Source: Prochlorococcus sp. AG-355-J23 (GTDB taxonomy: Bacteria > Cyanobacteriota > Cyanobacteriia > PCC-6307 > Cyanobiaceae). Taken from it: a DNA stretch of 64,000 nucleotides. Each line of letters opens with the position of its first letter. The first letter of the stretch is position 1. The DNA is taken from assembly GCA_003278705.1 (NCBI GenBank), contig QCDR01000004.1:27348-91347 (forward strand), given 5' to 3'. Below are positions 53,646 through 62,293 of the stretch, piece after piece. Both the position numbers and the translations under genes were made by a program. The notes below the pieces were generated by a model. It was not told where the DNA came from, did no database searches, and saw only the letters and a list, made by a program, of their open reading frames with translations.

Positions 53646-54047
53646 CTAATTCAACTTGTAATTAGTCTTGATTGTTTTAATTACCGATTTTTTCGGATCT
53701 TTATTTGGATAACAATTAATAATTCTATATTTTCCGCCTTTTCTATCTGTCTCAACAAGAGTAAATTGAACAAATTTTTCTTTTTCAGCACTTGAAAAAT
53801 CTTTGACTTCTATTTTGATGATTTCTTCATTTTTACTATCAATTATTCTGGATTTACCTCCACAAAGAAGAACAGCAGTTTCTTTAGTTAAATAAAATAA
53901 TTTTTTTTCATCTTTAATGGATGATTCACCTTTCGTAATCGAAATTTCATCTTTTGTAATGGATAAATCATCTTGGGTAATGGATAATTCATCTTTTGTA
54001 CTGCAAGAAGTAATAATAAAGATAAATAAAACCAGTAGCTTTTTCAT
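53646..54047 (-). CDS. Putative lipoprotein with heptapeptide repeats
   Basis: LLVLFIFIITSCS lipobox; LSITQDD/LSITKDE/ISITKGE repeats. Confidence 0.6.
   Translation of the reverse strand: MKKLLVLFIFIITSCSTKDELSITQDDLSITKDEISITKGESSIKDEKKLFYLTKETAVLLCGGKSRIIDSKNEEIIKIEVKDFSSAEKEKFVQFTLVETDRKGGKYRIINCYPNKDPKKSVIKTIKTNYKLN
53925..53987 (-). repeat. Three in-frame 21-bp repeats
   Basis: Encodes LSITQDD-LSITKDE-ISITKGE. Confidence 0.75.
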
Positions 54048-54053
54048 GATTTT

Positions 54054-54206
54054 TTAGATGATAAATTCACTAATAATTTCTTCTAATTGACTTTTATTTA
54101 GTTTAATAAGATAGTTTTGGATTTCATTTCTAAATAATCTATCTTCAACTCTTTTAGTTTGAAGAATCGAAAGAGTGATGAAGTTAACAAGTTGTTTTTT
54201 ATCCAT
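54054..54206 (-). CDS. Small hypothetical protein (50 aa)
   Basis: MDKKQLVNFITLSILQTKRVEDRLFRNEIQNYLIKLNKSQLEEIISEFII. Confidence 0.5.
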   Translation of the reverse strand: MDKKQLVNFITLSILQTKRVEDRLFRNEIQNYLIKLNKSQLEEIISEFII

Positions 54207-54357
54207 AAATATTTTCTAAATCCCTATTGTTAAATTATATTTAAATTTTGATTAAGCTAAGAAATAACAACAAATATCTATTTTAGAAATTTAAGCCATT
54301 TAAAAAAAATTTATTTTTTAATTAATCATTACTTAATCCAAGAAACCTAAATTTTTA

Positions 54358-54630
54358 ATGTATAAAAATATTGAAATGTCTTTAAAAAACTTATCTTCAC
54401 AAAGGAATAACCAAAAAAAAATCGGCACAGAATTTTCAAGAAATTTTTATAAAGGAAGCTTTGAGAATAAAGAAAAATTTTTCTTAAATGATTCAGAATT
54501 TATTGAGAATTACAATAACTCCCTAAAATCACCTCAATCAAGGAGACTATACAAAACATTAGAGAATGAAGTCTATCCAGACACAATCATGGTCCAAGAA
54601 ATTTTACCTATAGATAAAATTTCTATTTGA
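54358..54630 (+). CDS. Hypothetical protein
   Basis: ORF track. Confidence 0.5.
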   Translation: MYKNIEMSLKNLSSQRNNQKKIGTEFSRNFYKGSFENKEKFFLNDSEFIENYNNSLKSPQSRRLYKTLENEVYPDTIMVQEILPIDKISI

Positions 54631-54813
54631 AATCCTTTCACTTAAGAACTACTTTTTAAGATTTTTTACCTACACTCAATAAAAAACATTTTCCTGGGGG
54701 GATTAGATCTTAAAAAACTACTTGATTTTTAATTGTTTCCGAAGTGAAGAACCACAAGATTCAATAATAAAAACTATAAAAACAAATTACAAATTAAATA
54801 ATTAGAAGATTTT

Positions 54814-55056
54814 TTGAGTGAGAGACTTGCATTTTCAGAAAATAAAGGGAATATAAAGAAAATGATAATTCCAATGGAATCAATTAAAAAACCAAAAAGA
54901 ATTATTAAGAAACAGCTTAAAAATGTTAATAAAGCAATTATTGAAATTGCAGAAATGAAATTTGTAAATATTGAAGAAAAAGAAGAAAAATTAGATGCGC
55001 TTGTTTTTTTAAAGAATCAAATATTGAGGGAGGCGGAGAAGTTAGAAATTAAATAA
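54814..55056 (+). CDS. Small basic hypothetical protein (start uncertain)
   Basis: ORF track; TTG start, internal ATG at 54862. Confidence 0.45.
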   Translation: MSERLAFSENKGNIKKMIIPMESIKKPKRIIKKQLKNVNKAIIEIAEMKFVNIEEKEEKLDALVFLKNQILREAEKLEIK

Positions 55057-55079
55057 CTAAATAATTGTAGATGTTGATT

Positions 55080-55217
55080 TTTGGATCTTTGAATACTTTG
55101 CTTGGATGCATAATAAAAATTACTTCTACTATGTCTTCTAGGAAATTTAGTTTAACTTACATTTAAAATCCATTTAAAATTTCCATACAAATAAAAAAAA
55201 TTTATATTTTTTTTTAT
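55080..55217 (-). pseudogene. Diverged fragment homologous to the start region of the 52613 gene and its upstream flank
   Basis: tttttggatctttgaatactttgcttggatgcataataaaaattacttctact closely matches tttttggatctttgactactttgcttggatgcataataaaaattatttctact. Confidence 0.6.
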
Positions 55218-55236
55218 TTCAAAAGCAAGCCTTTAT

Positions 55237-55605
55237 TTAGAATTTAATTTTTGTTGTTACTCTGTTTTTATTTTGAGATTTGAATTCAAAAATTCCTGTA
55301 TCAGTAAATATAATCAACTCATCTCCAGATGTTTCTTCTATTGCAATTCCCTCAGACTCTAAATTTTTAACATAAACATTACCAATAAGTTTTAGAGATT
55401 TATCATCCTTGTCAAAAGAAAGCTTGTCAGAATAAGCCTCAAAATTACCACTATTACTTATAATGACTACATTTCCCTTAGCCTCCAAATCACCTTCTAA
55501 AGTATTTATTTGAGAATCAGATGTAATTGTGTAATTAGTTAATTCCTCAGCAAAAGAAAATTCAGCTAATAGAAATAAAAAAGATGCCAAAAATAAGCTT
55601 TTCAT
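55237..55605 (-). CDS. LptA/OstA-like exported protein, copy 2
   Basis: Protein identical to 52903-53271. Confidence 0.7.
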   Translation of the reverse strand: MKSLFLASFLFLLAEFSFAEELTNYTITSDSQINTLEGDLEAKGNVVIISNSGNFEAYSDKLSFDKDDKSLKLIGNVYVKNLESEGIAIEETSGDELIIFTDTGIFEFKSQNKNRVTTKIKF

Positions 55606-55959
55606 TTACTCCCAACCCTTTTCTGCATTTTGAATAATCCATTGTGCAAGAACCTTATCTTCTCCATCCTTCAATTTATTTTTATAACCTTTCATAAAAC
55701 CAATCCCATCATTAGCAATTCTTGTGATTGAATTTACATCAGCTATTCCTCTTTTCTCAAGGTCAGAAAGTTTTAATGATTTGGATCCTTTAAGAACGAC
55801 TGATCCACCTCTAACATGGCAGCCTGCACAAACATTTCTAAAAATTGTTTCTCCATCTCTAATATCAGAAGCCATTAGATATCTATTTTGCACAGAGGTT
55901 TGAAAAATAATTATTAAAGTTATTACAGGAATTACAAATAGAAATTTAAATATTTTCAT
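55606..55959 (-). CDS. Cytochrome c6-like c-type cytochrome, copy 2
   Basis: Protein identical to 53272-53625. Confidence 0.88.
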   Translation of the reverse strand: MKIFKFLFVIPVITLIIIFQTSVQNRYLMASDIRDGETIFRNVCAGCHVRGGSVVLKGSKSLKLSDLEKRGIADVNSITRIANDGIGFMKGYKNKLKDGEDKVLAQWIIQNAEKGWE

Positions 55960-56012
55960 TTGATTATTTCACCCACAATTAATTTAGCAATTAATTCTGA
56001 ATCTCGATCTAT

Positions 56013-57068
56013 CTATTTTAATAACTCTACTGCTACAACAAGATTTCCTAATAAACCGTTCAAAATATTTAGCTGTTCTTTACTACCAAATGCTATTAAT
56101 ACCTGACCTGGCTGAAGTATGAAATTACCGCCAGGGTTAGTAAATAATTTTTCGTTCTCTTTTATAGCCAAAATTTTTGCCCCACTTTTTTTCCCAATTC
56201 CAAGCTCAGAGAGTGATCTTTTCTCTGCTGTTTCAAAAAGACTAATATCATTACTTAATTCAAATTCTTCAATTTCACATTCACTTCCTGCGAGAAGATC
56301 TAGAAAGTCAATAGCAATAGGTCTTAAGGCCATTGATGCCATTGCTCTTCCTGCGGCTATGTAAGGGCTTACAACTATACTTGCCCCAGCTAATCTCAAT
56401 TTACTTGCAGCTTCTTCAGTACCTGCTCTTGCTATTACTCTTATAGAACTTCTTATCCCTTTAGCACTTAAAACCACATATAAATTTGCAGCATCATTAG
56501 GTAAGGTAACGACCAAACTTTTACATTTTTCTAATCCTGCCAGTTTTAGAGTCTCATCAAGAGTGGCATCAGCACAAAGTACTTCTAACCCATTTTCTTC
56601 TGCAATCTTTTTTCTATCTTCATCACTCTCAACAACGATAATTGGGATATTTTGTGTTTTTATTTGATTAGATATTTCCTGACCTACCCTCCCATATCCG
56701 CACAAAATTACATGATTTTCCATTTTTCTAAGAATTCTTTTAAAACGTAATTCGTTTACTCTTTGAAAATAGCCGGATTCGAATAATCTAACAGCTTTTT
56801 GAAAGGTAAATTGAATAAAGATCAATCCGCCAACGATTACTAAAACAGTTACGATCCTGCCTTCAGGACTTAAAGGTTGAACTTCTCCAAAACCAATAGT
56901 GGTTATTGTGATCAGAACCATCCATAAGCAATCACTCCATTCCCATCCTTCTGTTATTCGATAGCCAATTGCACCTAAAAAAAACAGAAAGAACAAAGAA
57001 TAAATAAGACCAAACCAAGGCCTTAAATAGTCTTTAATAAAATAGAACTCAAATAATCTAAGCTTCAT
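56013..57068 (-). CDS. Potassium channel with RCK (TrkA-N/TrkA-C) domains
   Basis: TITTIGFGEVQP pore filter, VILCGYGRVGQEI Rossmann. Confidence 0.9.
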   Translation of the reverse strand: MKLRLFEFYFIKDYLRPWFGLIYSLFFLFFLGAIGYRITEGWEWSDCLWMVLITITTIGFGEVQPLSPEGRIVTVLVIVGGLIFIQFTFQKAVRLFESGYFQRVNELRFKRILRKMENHVILCGYGRVGQEISNQIKTQNIPIIVVESDEDRKKIAEENGLEVLCADATLDETLKLAGLEKCKSLVVTLPNDAANLYVVLSAKGIRSSIRVIARAGTEEAASKLRLAGASIVVSPYIAAGRAMASMALRPIAIDFLDLLAGSECEIEEFELSNDISLFETAEKRSLSELGIGKKSGAKILAIKENEKLFTNPGGNFILQPGQVLIAFGSKEQLNILNGLLGNLVVAVELLK

Positions 57069-57251
57069 ATCCCTTATTATCGTTAACTATTCAAAAATTT
57101 CAAAAAAATTTTCTATTATGTTCCTAAAAGTATTTATTTGTTTAAGTGAAATACATATTAAGCAGGATAATAATATTTATTTTCGTAGCTGCATGCGTTA
57201 AACAAATGATTACCGTCTCAGGTCTTATTTAATAATTCATTAAAAATTAAT

Positions 57252-57383
57252 TCAAGGTTTTACTTGTACTGATTCAATAAGAAAGTCAGAAGCTGCTTTT
57301 AACCAATCAGCGACTGTAAGACGAAGGTCCGGTTGAGAATATACAAGCGCAACAATAATTCCAACTAAGATTATCTTTACCAT
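57252..57383 (-). CDS. Small single-TM protein (43 aa)
   Basis: MVKIILVGIIVALVYSQPDLRLTVADWLKAASDFLIESVQVKP. Confidence 0.55.
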   Translation of the reverse strand: MVKIILVGIIVALVYSQPDLRLTVADWLKAASDFLIESVQVKP

Positions 57384-57460
57384 GGAAATTCAAATATTCT
57401 TATGAATTAAAGCACACCTATTTAGTAAAAAGAACCTTAGATTTATAAAAAACAGACTAA

Positions 57461-57859
57461 TTAAAATTTCTCTAATTGATTAAACAAGTATTCCACTCTT
57501 CTAAGATTTACACCTAAATCAGACTGTCCTAATCTTGCTGCAGATCTTATCTGAATAATTCCTTTTGATCTATCTACATAACTTCTTACATCAAGCTTTA
57601 AAATTTCAAGATCGTCAGGAAATCTAAAAATCAAGCTTCTACAAACACCTCTCCAATAATTCCTTCCACTTTCAATAACTTCTGTACGAGGTAAACCTTC
57701 TGCCAGAGAAACAAGTTGAATAAACTTTTGATCAACATTTATTAGTTTCTTTTCTACTAAGACACTATTTAATGGATTAGTTATTGGAGAAAGACCTTGA
57801 ATGGAGGAAACCATATTTTTTAAGAGCGATGTAGATGTTCTAACCGATTTCACATACAA
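57461..57859 (-). CDS. DUF1499-like protein
   Basis: IQIRSAARLGQSDLGVNLRRVEYLFNQL resembles DUF1499 C-terminus. Confidence 0.75.
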   Translation of the reverse strand: MYVKSVRTSTSLLKNMVSSIQGLSPITNPLNSVLVEKKLINVDQKFIQLVSLAEGLPRTEVIESGRNYWRGVCRSLIFRFPDDLEILKLDVRSYVDRSKGIIQIRSAARLGQSDLGVNLRRVEYLFNQLEKF

Positions 57860-57935
57860 AGTGAGAGAAAAAAATAAAGAATTTTCCTACAAATTTGATC
57901 TCTTTATAAAGATTCCTTAGTTTGTGATCAAAATT

Positions 57936-58073
57936 CTAAAATTTGAGATTTTTTATTGTTTTTTTGGATAGAGATGGTTGCCTGCTTTGTTTACTATTTA
58001 GTTTCCTAACCCATAAAAGAACTACCACAACCAAAAAAATTTCAACAATAATTCCAAGCTGTATAAGGCTCAT
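57936..58073 (-). CDS. Small single-TM protein (45 aa)
   Basis: MSLIQLGIIVEIFLVVVVLLWVRKLNSKQSRQPSLSKKTIKNLKF; ATGA overlap with upstream mini-ORF. Confidence 0.5.
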   Translation of the reverse strand: MSLIQLGIIVEIFLVVVVLLWVRKLNSKQSRQPSLSKKTIKNLKF

Positions 58074-58162
58074 TTTTTATCCTCTTTTTTCTTGTTGGTG
58101 CCCTCAATGTATGGCACAAGGATATTTAATAACCATTTTTTAAATGAACTTAACGGTTTCAT
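58070..58162 (-). CDS. 30-aa mini-ORF coupled to the next gene
   Basis: MKPLSSFKKWLLNILVPYIEGTNKKKEDKK, stop overlaps next start. Confidence 0.4.
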   Translation of the reverse strand: MKPLSSFKKWLLNILVPYIEGTNKKKEDKK

Positions 58163-58169
58163 AATCTAT

Positions 58170-58553
58170 TTACTTGCCTTTTCTCCACATACTCCTCCCT
58201 TTAATGAGATCCTCTACATTTGGCCAAGCTGCTATTAATTCTTTAAGTGCCTTTCTATTAGGAGTATAGAAAACACATGACAATGCACTTATTACATAAA
58301 GTATGAACCATAACTTACTTTCTGAATAAGCTAAAAACAAAGAGAAAAGAAAACTTCCAATAAAGAAAAAGAAAAAAGTCCTATTTAGTATTTCTAATGG
58401 AGTTCTTTTAAGTCTGTAAAATTTAATCTTTTTACTATCTTCTTCAGTATCTTTCTGGAATTTACTTTCGTATGAATTAATTATTTCTTCTTCAAGAACT
58501 TTTTCATACTCTAAATTATCAATTGGATCACTTCTATCCTTTTTATTTATCAT
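58170..58553 (-). CDS. Hypothetical membrane protein
   Basis: ORF track; two TM segments. Confidence 0.65.
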   Translation of the reverse strand: MINKKDRSDPIDNLEYEKVLEEEIINSYESKFQKDTEEDSKKIKFYRLKRTPLEILNRTFFFFFIGSFLFSLFLAYSESKLWFILYVISALSCVFYTPNRKALKELIAAWPNVEDLIKGRSMWRKGK

Positions 58554-58836
58554 TGATATCTATAAATTATAAATATGGTAACTAATTTAAGGTATTTTTA
58601 AAAGTATCAAATTTTATCTTTTAACTAAAGCTATACGAACAGATCATGGTTTTGGAAATACTTCAAAATTGTCTTATTTATAAAAGATAAATTAGTCAAA
58701 ATATTCTTTTTAATTTTCCCAAATCTTTCGGTCATTTAGAATAATCTCTTCTATAAACTTCATAGCATTAATTAAATTGGGAGGCAATATCTAAATCTAG
58801 AGTTAAAATGGTTTAAAGATTTTAATAATAATCTAT

Positions 58837-59148
58837 ATGCAAAGGTATTTGATTTCCTACGAATTTACAGATGGCGAGGATCAAGAAGAAGGGGCAGAAA
58901 TGCTAATTAATTGGTACGAATCAGGTGGTCCCCAAAACAGACCTGAAAACTATGAGGTTCATTCTTGGATTTTTATGGTTCAAAATGGAATTGGACATTC
59001 TGTAGTGAGTGCAGATTCTCTTGAGACAATTTGGAAGCAATGGCACCCCTGGAGAAGGTTAATGGATATAAGTATTCAGCCGTGTATGGATCTTGATGAG
59101 ACAGTCGGTTTATTCAAAAAACAAAAAATGAATACAAGGATAATCTAA
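58837..59148 (+). CDS. DUF3303-like protein
   Basis: MQRYLISYEFTDGEDQEEGAEMLINWYESGGPQNRPE...HSWIFMVQNGIGHSVV. Confidence 0.65.
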   Translation: MQRYLISYEFTDGEDQEEGAEMLINWYESGGPQNRPENYEVHSWIFMVQNGIGHSVVSADSLETIWKQWHPWRRLMDISIQPCMDLDETVGLFKKQKMNTRII

Positions 59149-59241
59149 AAATATTTCTAACTTCTAAATAAATTTCTTTTTAGTAGCACCCAATACTACA
59201 TACATATATCACTGCGTTAAAAAGGATAAGATTAATTTTCC

Positions 59242-59436
59242 ATGATGAATGATTCTTATCACATTTACTTCAAAGGAGAAATTCTTTTCAAGAATTTAAG
59301 TAAAGATGAATTTGAATTTGTTTGGGGGAAACTTTATACATCCTATATAAATGCCCTAAATAAAGAGCTAACCTACGAATTAATTAGCGAAAACAATATT
59401 ATGGAGCCGGCCTTTAACCTTGAGCCATCTTACTAA
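59242..59436 (+). CDS. Hypothetical protein
   Basis: ORF track. Confidence 0.5.
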   Translation: MMNDSYHIYFKGEILFKNLSKDEFEFVWGKLYTSYINALNKELTYELISENNIMEPAFNLEPSY

Positions 59437-59444
59437 ATCCTAAA

Positions 59445-59687
59445 TTATGAATAAAACAAGAAAACCTGTCTCTCTTTTATTTTGAGGTACTCTTTCTCTT
59501 CTTTAGTTATATCCAAAGCAATTTTATTTGCCTCAGTTTCAACATTAGAACTGTAAATATCAAAGTTTCCCTCTCCTTTAAATAGTGCAACAATGCCAAT
59601 ATCTGTTATGAACCAAATAAAATAATCAGTTTCTCCAATTGGTTCCTCTTTTAAAGAGTCAATAATCAAATCACAAGTTGAGTCCAT
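59445..59687 (-). CDS. Hypothetical protein
   Basis: ORF track. Confidence 0.55.
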   Translation of the reverse strand: MDSTCDLIIDSLKEEPIGETDYFIWFITDIGIVALFKGEGNFDIYSSNVETEANKIALDITKEEKEYLKIKERQVFLFYS

Positions 59688-59708
59688 TTAAATATTCTGA
59701 GAGGGATT

Positions 59709-59945
59709 TTAATTGCCCCCGTTGCAATACCTTACAGCCTCAGAATTGGTACCACCATCTTCAATAATTTCGGCAACACATTTATTGAAAAGCTTAGACT
59801 CTTTTTTTACTGAACAGAATCCAAAAGCAATTGCAGCTAAAGCAATTGCAGAAACGAAACTTGACCCAAGTTGTATAAAACCATAAGCAAACATAATGTT
59901 TTTCTTTCCAGAACATTTTTTTGAATCCTTTTTTTCTTCTGTCAT
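59709..59945 (-). CDS. Small hypothetical membrane protein
   Basis: ORF track; one TM. Confidence 0.55.
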   Translation of the reverse strand: MTEEKKDSKKCSGKKNIMFAYGFIQLGSSFVSAIALAAIAFGFCSVKKESKLFNKCVAEIIEDGGTNSEAVRYCNGGN

Positions 59946-60306
59946 TTAAAATTTTTTAACTTAGTCAACCCTATTTGATTAGCTTTAGGTTTGAGAAATA
60001 TTTGCATAGAGAAAACCGAATTAAACAATTTATACTCAGCTATGGCAAAAATTAAAAATTTCAAGTTTTGATTGATTTTTCTTCACTTTAATTTTCAATT
60101 TGATACATCATGAAGAAAAAACTTCTTGAATTTTTTATCAACATGAGCTTCTGGTATAGAAAATTTATCTTTTTTAAAAAGTAATGATCCCACAGTTATA
60201 ACAAGAGATTATGTTACTTTTTAAACTATATTTTATTTTTTTTGATGAAGTATTAATACTTAAAAATTTTTCCAGAAAAGCGTGTTTTGATAATGCTCCC
60301 GAAGAG

Positions 60307-60418
60307 TTATCCACTTTTTAAGCATTTTTCAACAGGGTTTTCCACAATATGTTGATTAAATTTGAATTTCTATGTGCAAAATAAAATATTATCTCCTTTT
60401 AAGAAAAAACTATCCACA
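60307..60418 (+). promoter_or_regulatory. Cluster of four DnaA-box-like nonamers
   Basis: TTATCCACT 60307, TTTTCAACA 60326, TTTTCCACA 60338, CTATCCACA 60410, all same orientation. Confidence 0.5.
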
Positions 60419-60477
60419 AATTTTTTTTGGGATCACTATGATTACTATTGAATTTTAAAATTTCAAGTCCAAATCCT

Positions 60478-60603
60478 ATGAATCCAAGTGAGACAAAAAA
60501 GGATTTAAATCCAGAAATCAAAAAAGAGTTGGAAAAATCCAAGCTCGAAGTTCTAACTAATGAAAATGATTTTTTAGTTAAAAGCCTCAAAAAGGCTGGA
60601 TGA
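60478..60603 (+). CDS. Small charged hypothetical protein (41 aa)
   Basis: MNPSETKKDLNPEIKKELEKSKLEVLTNENDFLVKSLKKAG. Confidence 0.45.
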   Translation: MNPSETKKDLNPEIKKELEKSKLEVLTNENDFLVKSLKKAG

Positions 60604-60895
60604 TCTACTAGAGCTTTTAAATACTTTTCAAAAAATAAATTATTTAGCTTACTTTCAAAAACAAAAAAATATCTTTTTGAATGATCACCCGCAAAAGTTT
60701 TAGTTTATTAAAAATAAAATTTCTATTAAATATATAAACTAATTGCTCCAGATACTAAACATATAAATCAAATTCTAGTTATATTGTTTTAATCTCAGTA
60801 AGAGATCAGATTAGAAATATAAACGGGAAATTGAAATTTTTTAAAATTATTTAAATATTATTTTTCCTGTATTTGCATCATAGTTTCTATTAAAG

Positions 60896-61147
60896 ATGAA
60901 TATCCAAGAACTTAAAGTCAACTACAAAAAGCTTCTAAACGAAGCCGCCAAAGCAAACGGTCGTAAAGAAACTGTTTCTTACTTAAATCGTGCTGCTAAA
61001 ATTAAATCAAAAATCTATTCAAACACTAAAGTAAATTGCTTTAGATGTAATGGAGCAGGTTTTCTAAGAATTTCATTAGATGAGACTAAAACATGTCTAT
61101 CTTGCTATGGGAAGGGTTTTTTAATTAAAGAAATTCAGCAGGTTTAA
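60896..61147 (+). CDS. Small zinc-ribbon protein with DnaJ-type CxxCxGxG repeats
   Basis: CFRCNGAGFLRI...CLSCYGKGFLI. Confidence 0.6.
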   Translation: MNIQELKVNYKKLLNEAAKANGRKETVSYLNRAAKIKSKIYSNTKVNCFRCNGAGFLRISLDETKTCLSCYGKGFLIKEIQQV

Positions 61148-61163
61148 AAAAATTTGATCGTTC

Positions 61164-61319
61164 ATGAAAGATCTCATTCAAGCTCACAAAAAATTAATTA
61201 AAACAGTAAAGGAACAAATGGGATTTTCTGATTATGGGATGTATTGGTTAGCTTTCCTGGAAGGTGGTCTAACTATATGGCTGCTGGATAGAATATTTTT
61301 CCACTGGTTAAAGTTTTAA
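61164..61319 (+). CDS. Small single-TM protein (51 aa)
   Basis: MKDLIQAHKKLIKTVKEQMGFSDYGMYWLAFLEGGLTIWLLDRIFFHWLKF. Confidence 0.5.
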   Translation: MKDLIQAHKKLIKTVKEQMGFSDYGMYWLAFLEGGLTIWLLDRIFFHWLKF

Positions 61320-61410
61320 TTTTTATTTAAGTCAAAAAAAATTCTGCAGGTATTAAATAAATTAATTTATCGAAACCATTTGAAAAGTTGTAGGATGGTA
61401 AAAAACTAAT

Positions 61411-61638
61411 ATGCAATTACTCGGATTAATTCTTCTTCTAGCTAGTAGCTGGTATTTATGGAAATCAACATCAAACTTTCTTGATGAACCAACAAAAAAA
61501 GAGCTGACTAATAGTTTTAATAACCTCAAAAATAAATTCTCTGAGGGGAAACAAAACTTTTCTAAAGCAAAAATAAGCGAAGCTTGGGAAAAGTACAAAG
61601 AAGAAGGTGGTGCCTTATCTAATAAAGAAAAAAGCTAG
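61411..61638 (+). CDS. Small membrane-anchored hypothetical protein
   Basis: ORF track; N-terminal TM, basic tail. Confidence 0.6.
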   Translation: MQLLGLILLLASSWYLWKSTSNFLDEPTKKELTNSFNNLKNKFSEGKQNFSKAKISEAWEKYKEEGGALSNKEKS

Positions 61639-61892
61639 TGGACTTTTTTATTATTACAGGCCTTACTAAAGAAATTTCTAGAATTGATCTAATTGGTATT
61701 TTGATTGGGCATTTAATTTTTGGTGTTGCATTGACAAAGCTTTTAGATTGGACGTGGTTAAAGAACCTCATGAGTGAAGAAGATAAAATAAGGATGCTTA
61801 AAAGTTATACATGGAAAGACTTATTAGTAGATGGAGCAATTGTTACGGTAGTTCTAGGAATAATCTTTTTGATAATTAGCATTTTTCTATAA
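61638..61892 (+). CDS. Hypothetical two-TM protein
   Basis: ORF track (non-ATG start GTG), one-base overlap with upstream stop. Confidence 0.55.
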   Translation: MDFFIITGLTKEISRIDLIGILIGHLIFGVALTKLLDWTWLKNLMSEEDKIRMLKSYTWKDLLVDGAIVTVVLGIIFLIISIFL

Positions 61893-61982
61893 ATGAACGT
61901 AACTTACATCCTTTTAGTTTTTTTAATGTTATCAATTGTGATTTTCACTCAAATAATCAATTCCTCCGATAAATCAAAATAA
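61893..61982 (+). CDS. 29-aa single-TM ORF
   Basis: MNVTYILLVFLMLSIVIFTQIINSSDKSK. Confidence 0.4.
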   Translation: MNVTYILLVFLMLSIVIFTQIINSSDKSK

Positions 61983-62084
61983 ATGACTGAAGTAGTTAGC
62001 AACTCCTCAACTGGATGGTACTTAATCGCTTTAGTAAGCACTTTATCTTTTTTAGCCTTAATTTACTTTGGCCAAAAAAGATAG
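61983..62084 (+). CDS. 33-aa single-TM ORF
   Basis: MTEVVSNSSTGWYLIALVSTLSFLALIYFGQKR, starts immediately after previous stop. Confidence 0.45.
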   Translation: MTEVVSNSSTGWYLIALVSTLSFLALIYFGQKR

Positions 62085-62119
62085 AGTAAATTTTGAAAGA
62101 TTATTTAAATTCATAAAAA

Positions 62120-62150
62120 AAGCTCTGCAACTTCACGAGATGCAGAGCTT
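62120..62150. terminator. Intergenic terminator hairpin
   Basis: aagctctgca-acttcacgaga-tgcagagctt flanked by A-run and T-run; works on either strand. Confidence 0.75.
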
Positions 62151-62170
62151 TTAATTATTAAGTAACTGAT

Positions 62171-62293
62171 TTATATAAATCTGTTGATTATAAAACCTTT
62201 TTTCTTAATGAAAGAAAAAGAGACCGATGAATGTGATGAAGATACTGAATTCACGGCCCCTTTAATAACCGCATTTTTCGGTAGATACGACAA
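62171..62293 (-). CDS. 40-aa ORF with very strong Shine-Dalgarno (TTG start)
   Basis: taaaGGAGGTGATtcaTTG; MSYLPKNAVIKGAVNSVSSSHSSVSFSFIKKKGFIINRFI; terminator hairpin downstream. Confidence 0.4.
   Translation of the reverse strand: MSYLPKNAVIKGAVNSVSSSHSSVSFSFIKKKGFIINRFI

Larger units (their letters stand above)
55218..55964. repeat. 747-bp direct repeat, copy 2 of 2
   Basis: Reads identically to 52884-53630. Confidence 0.9.
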
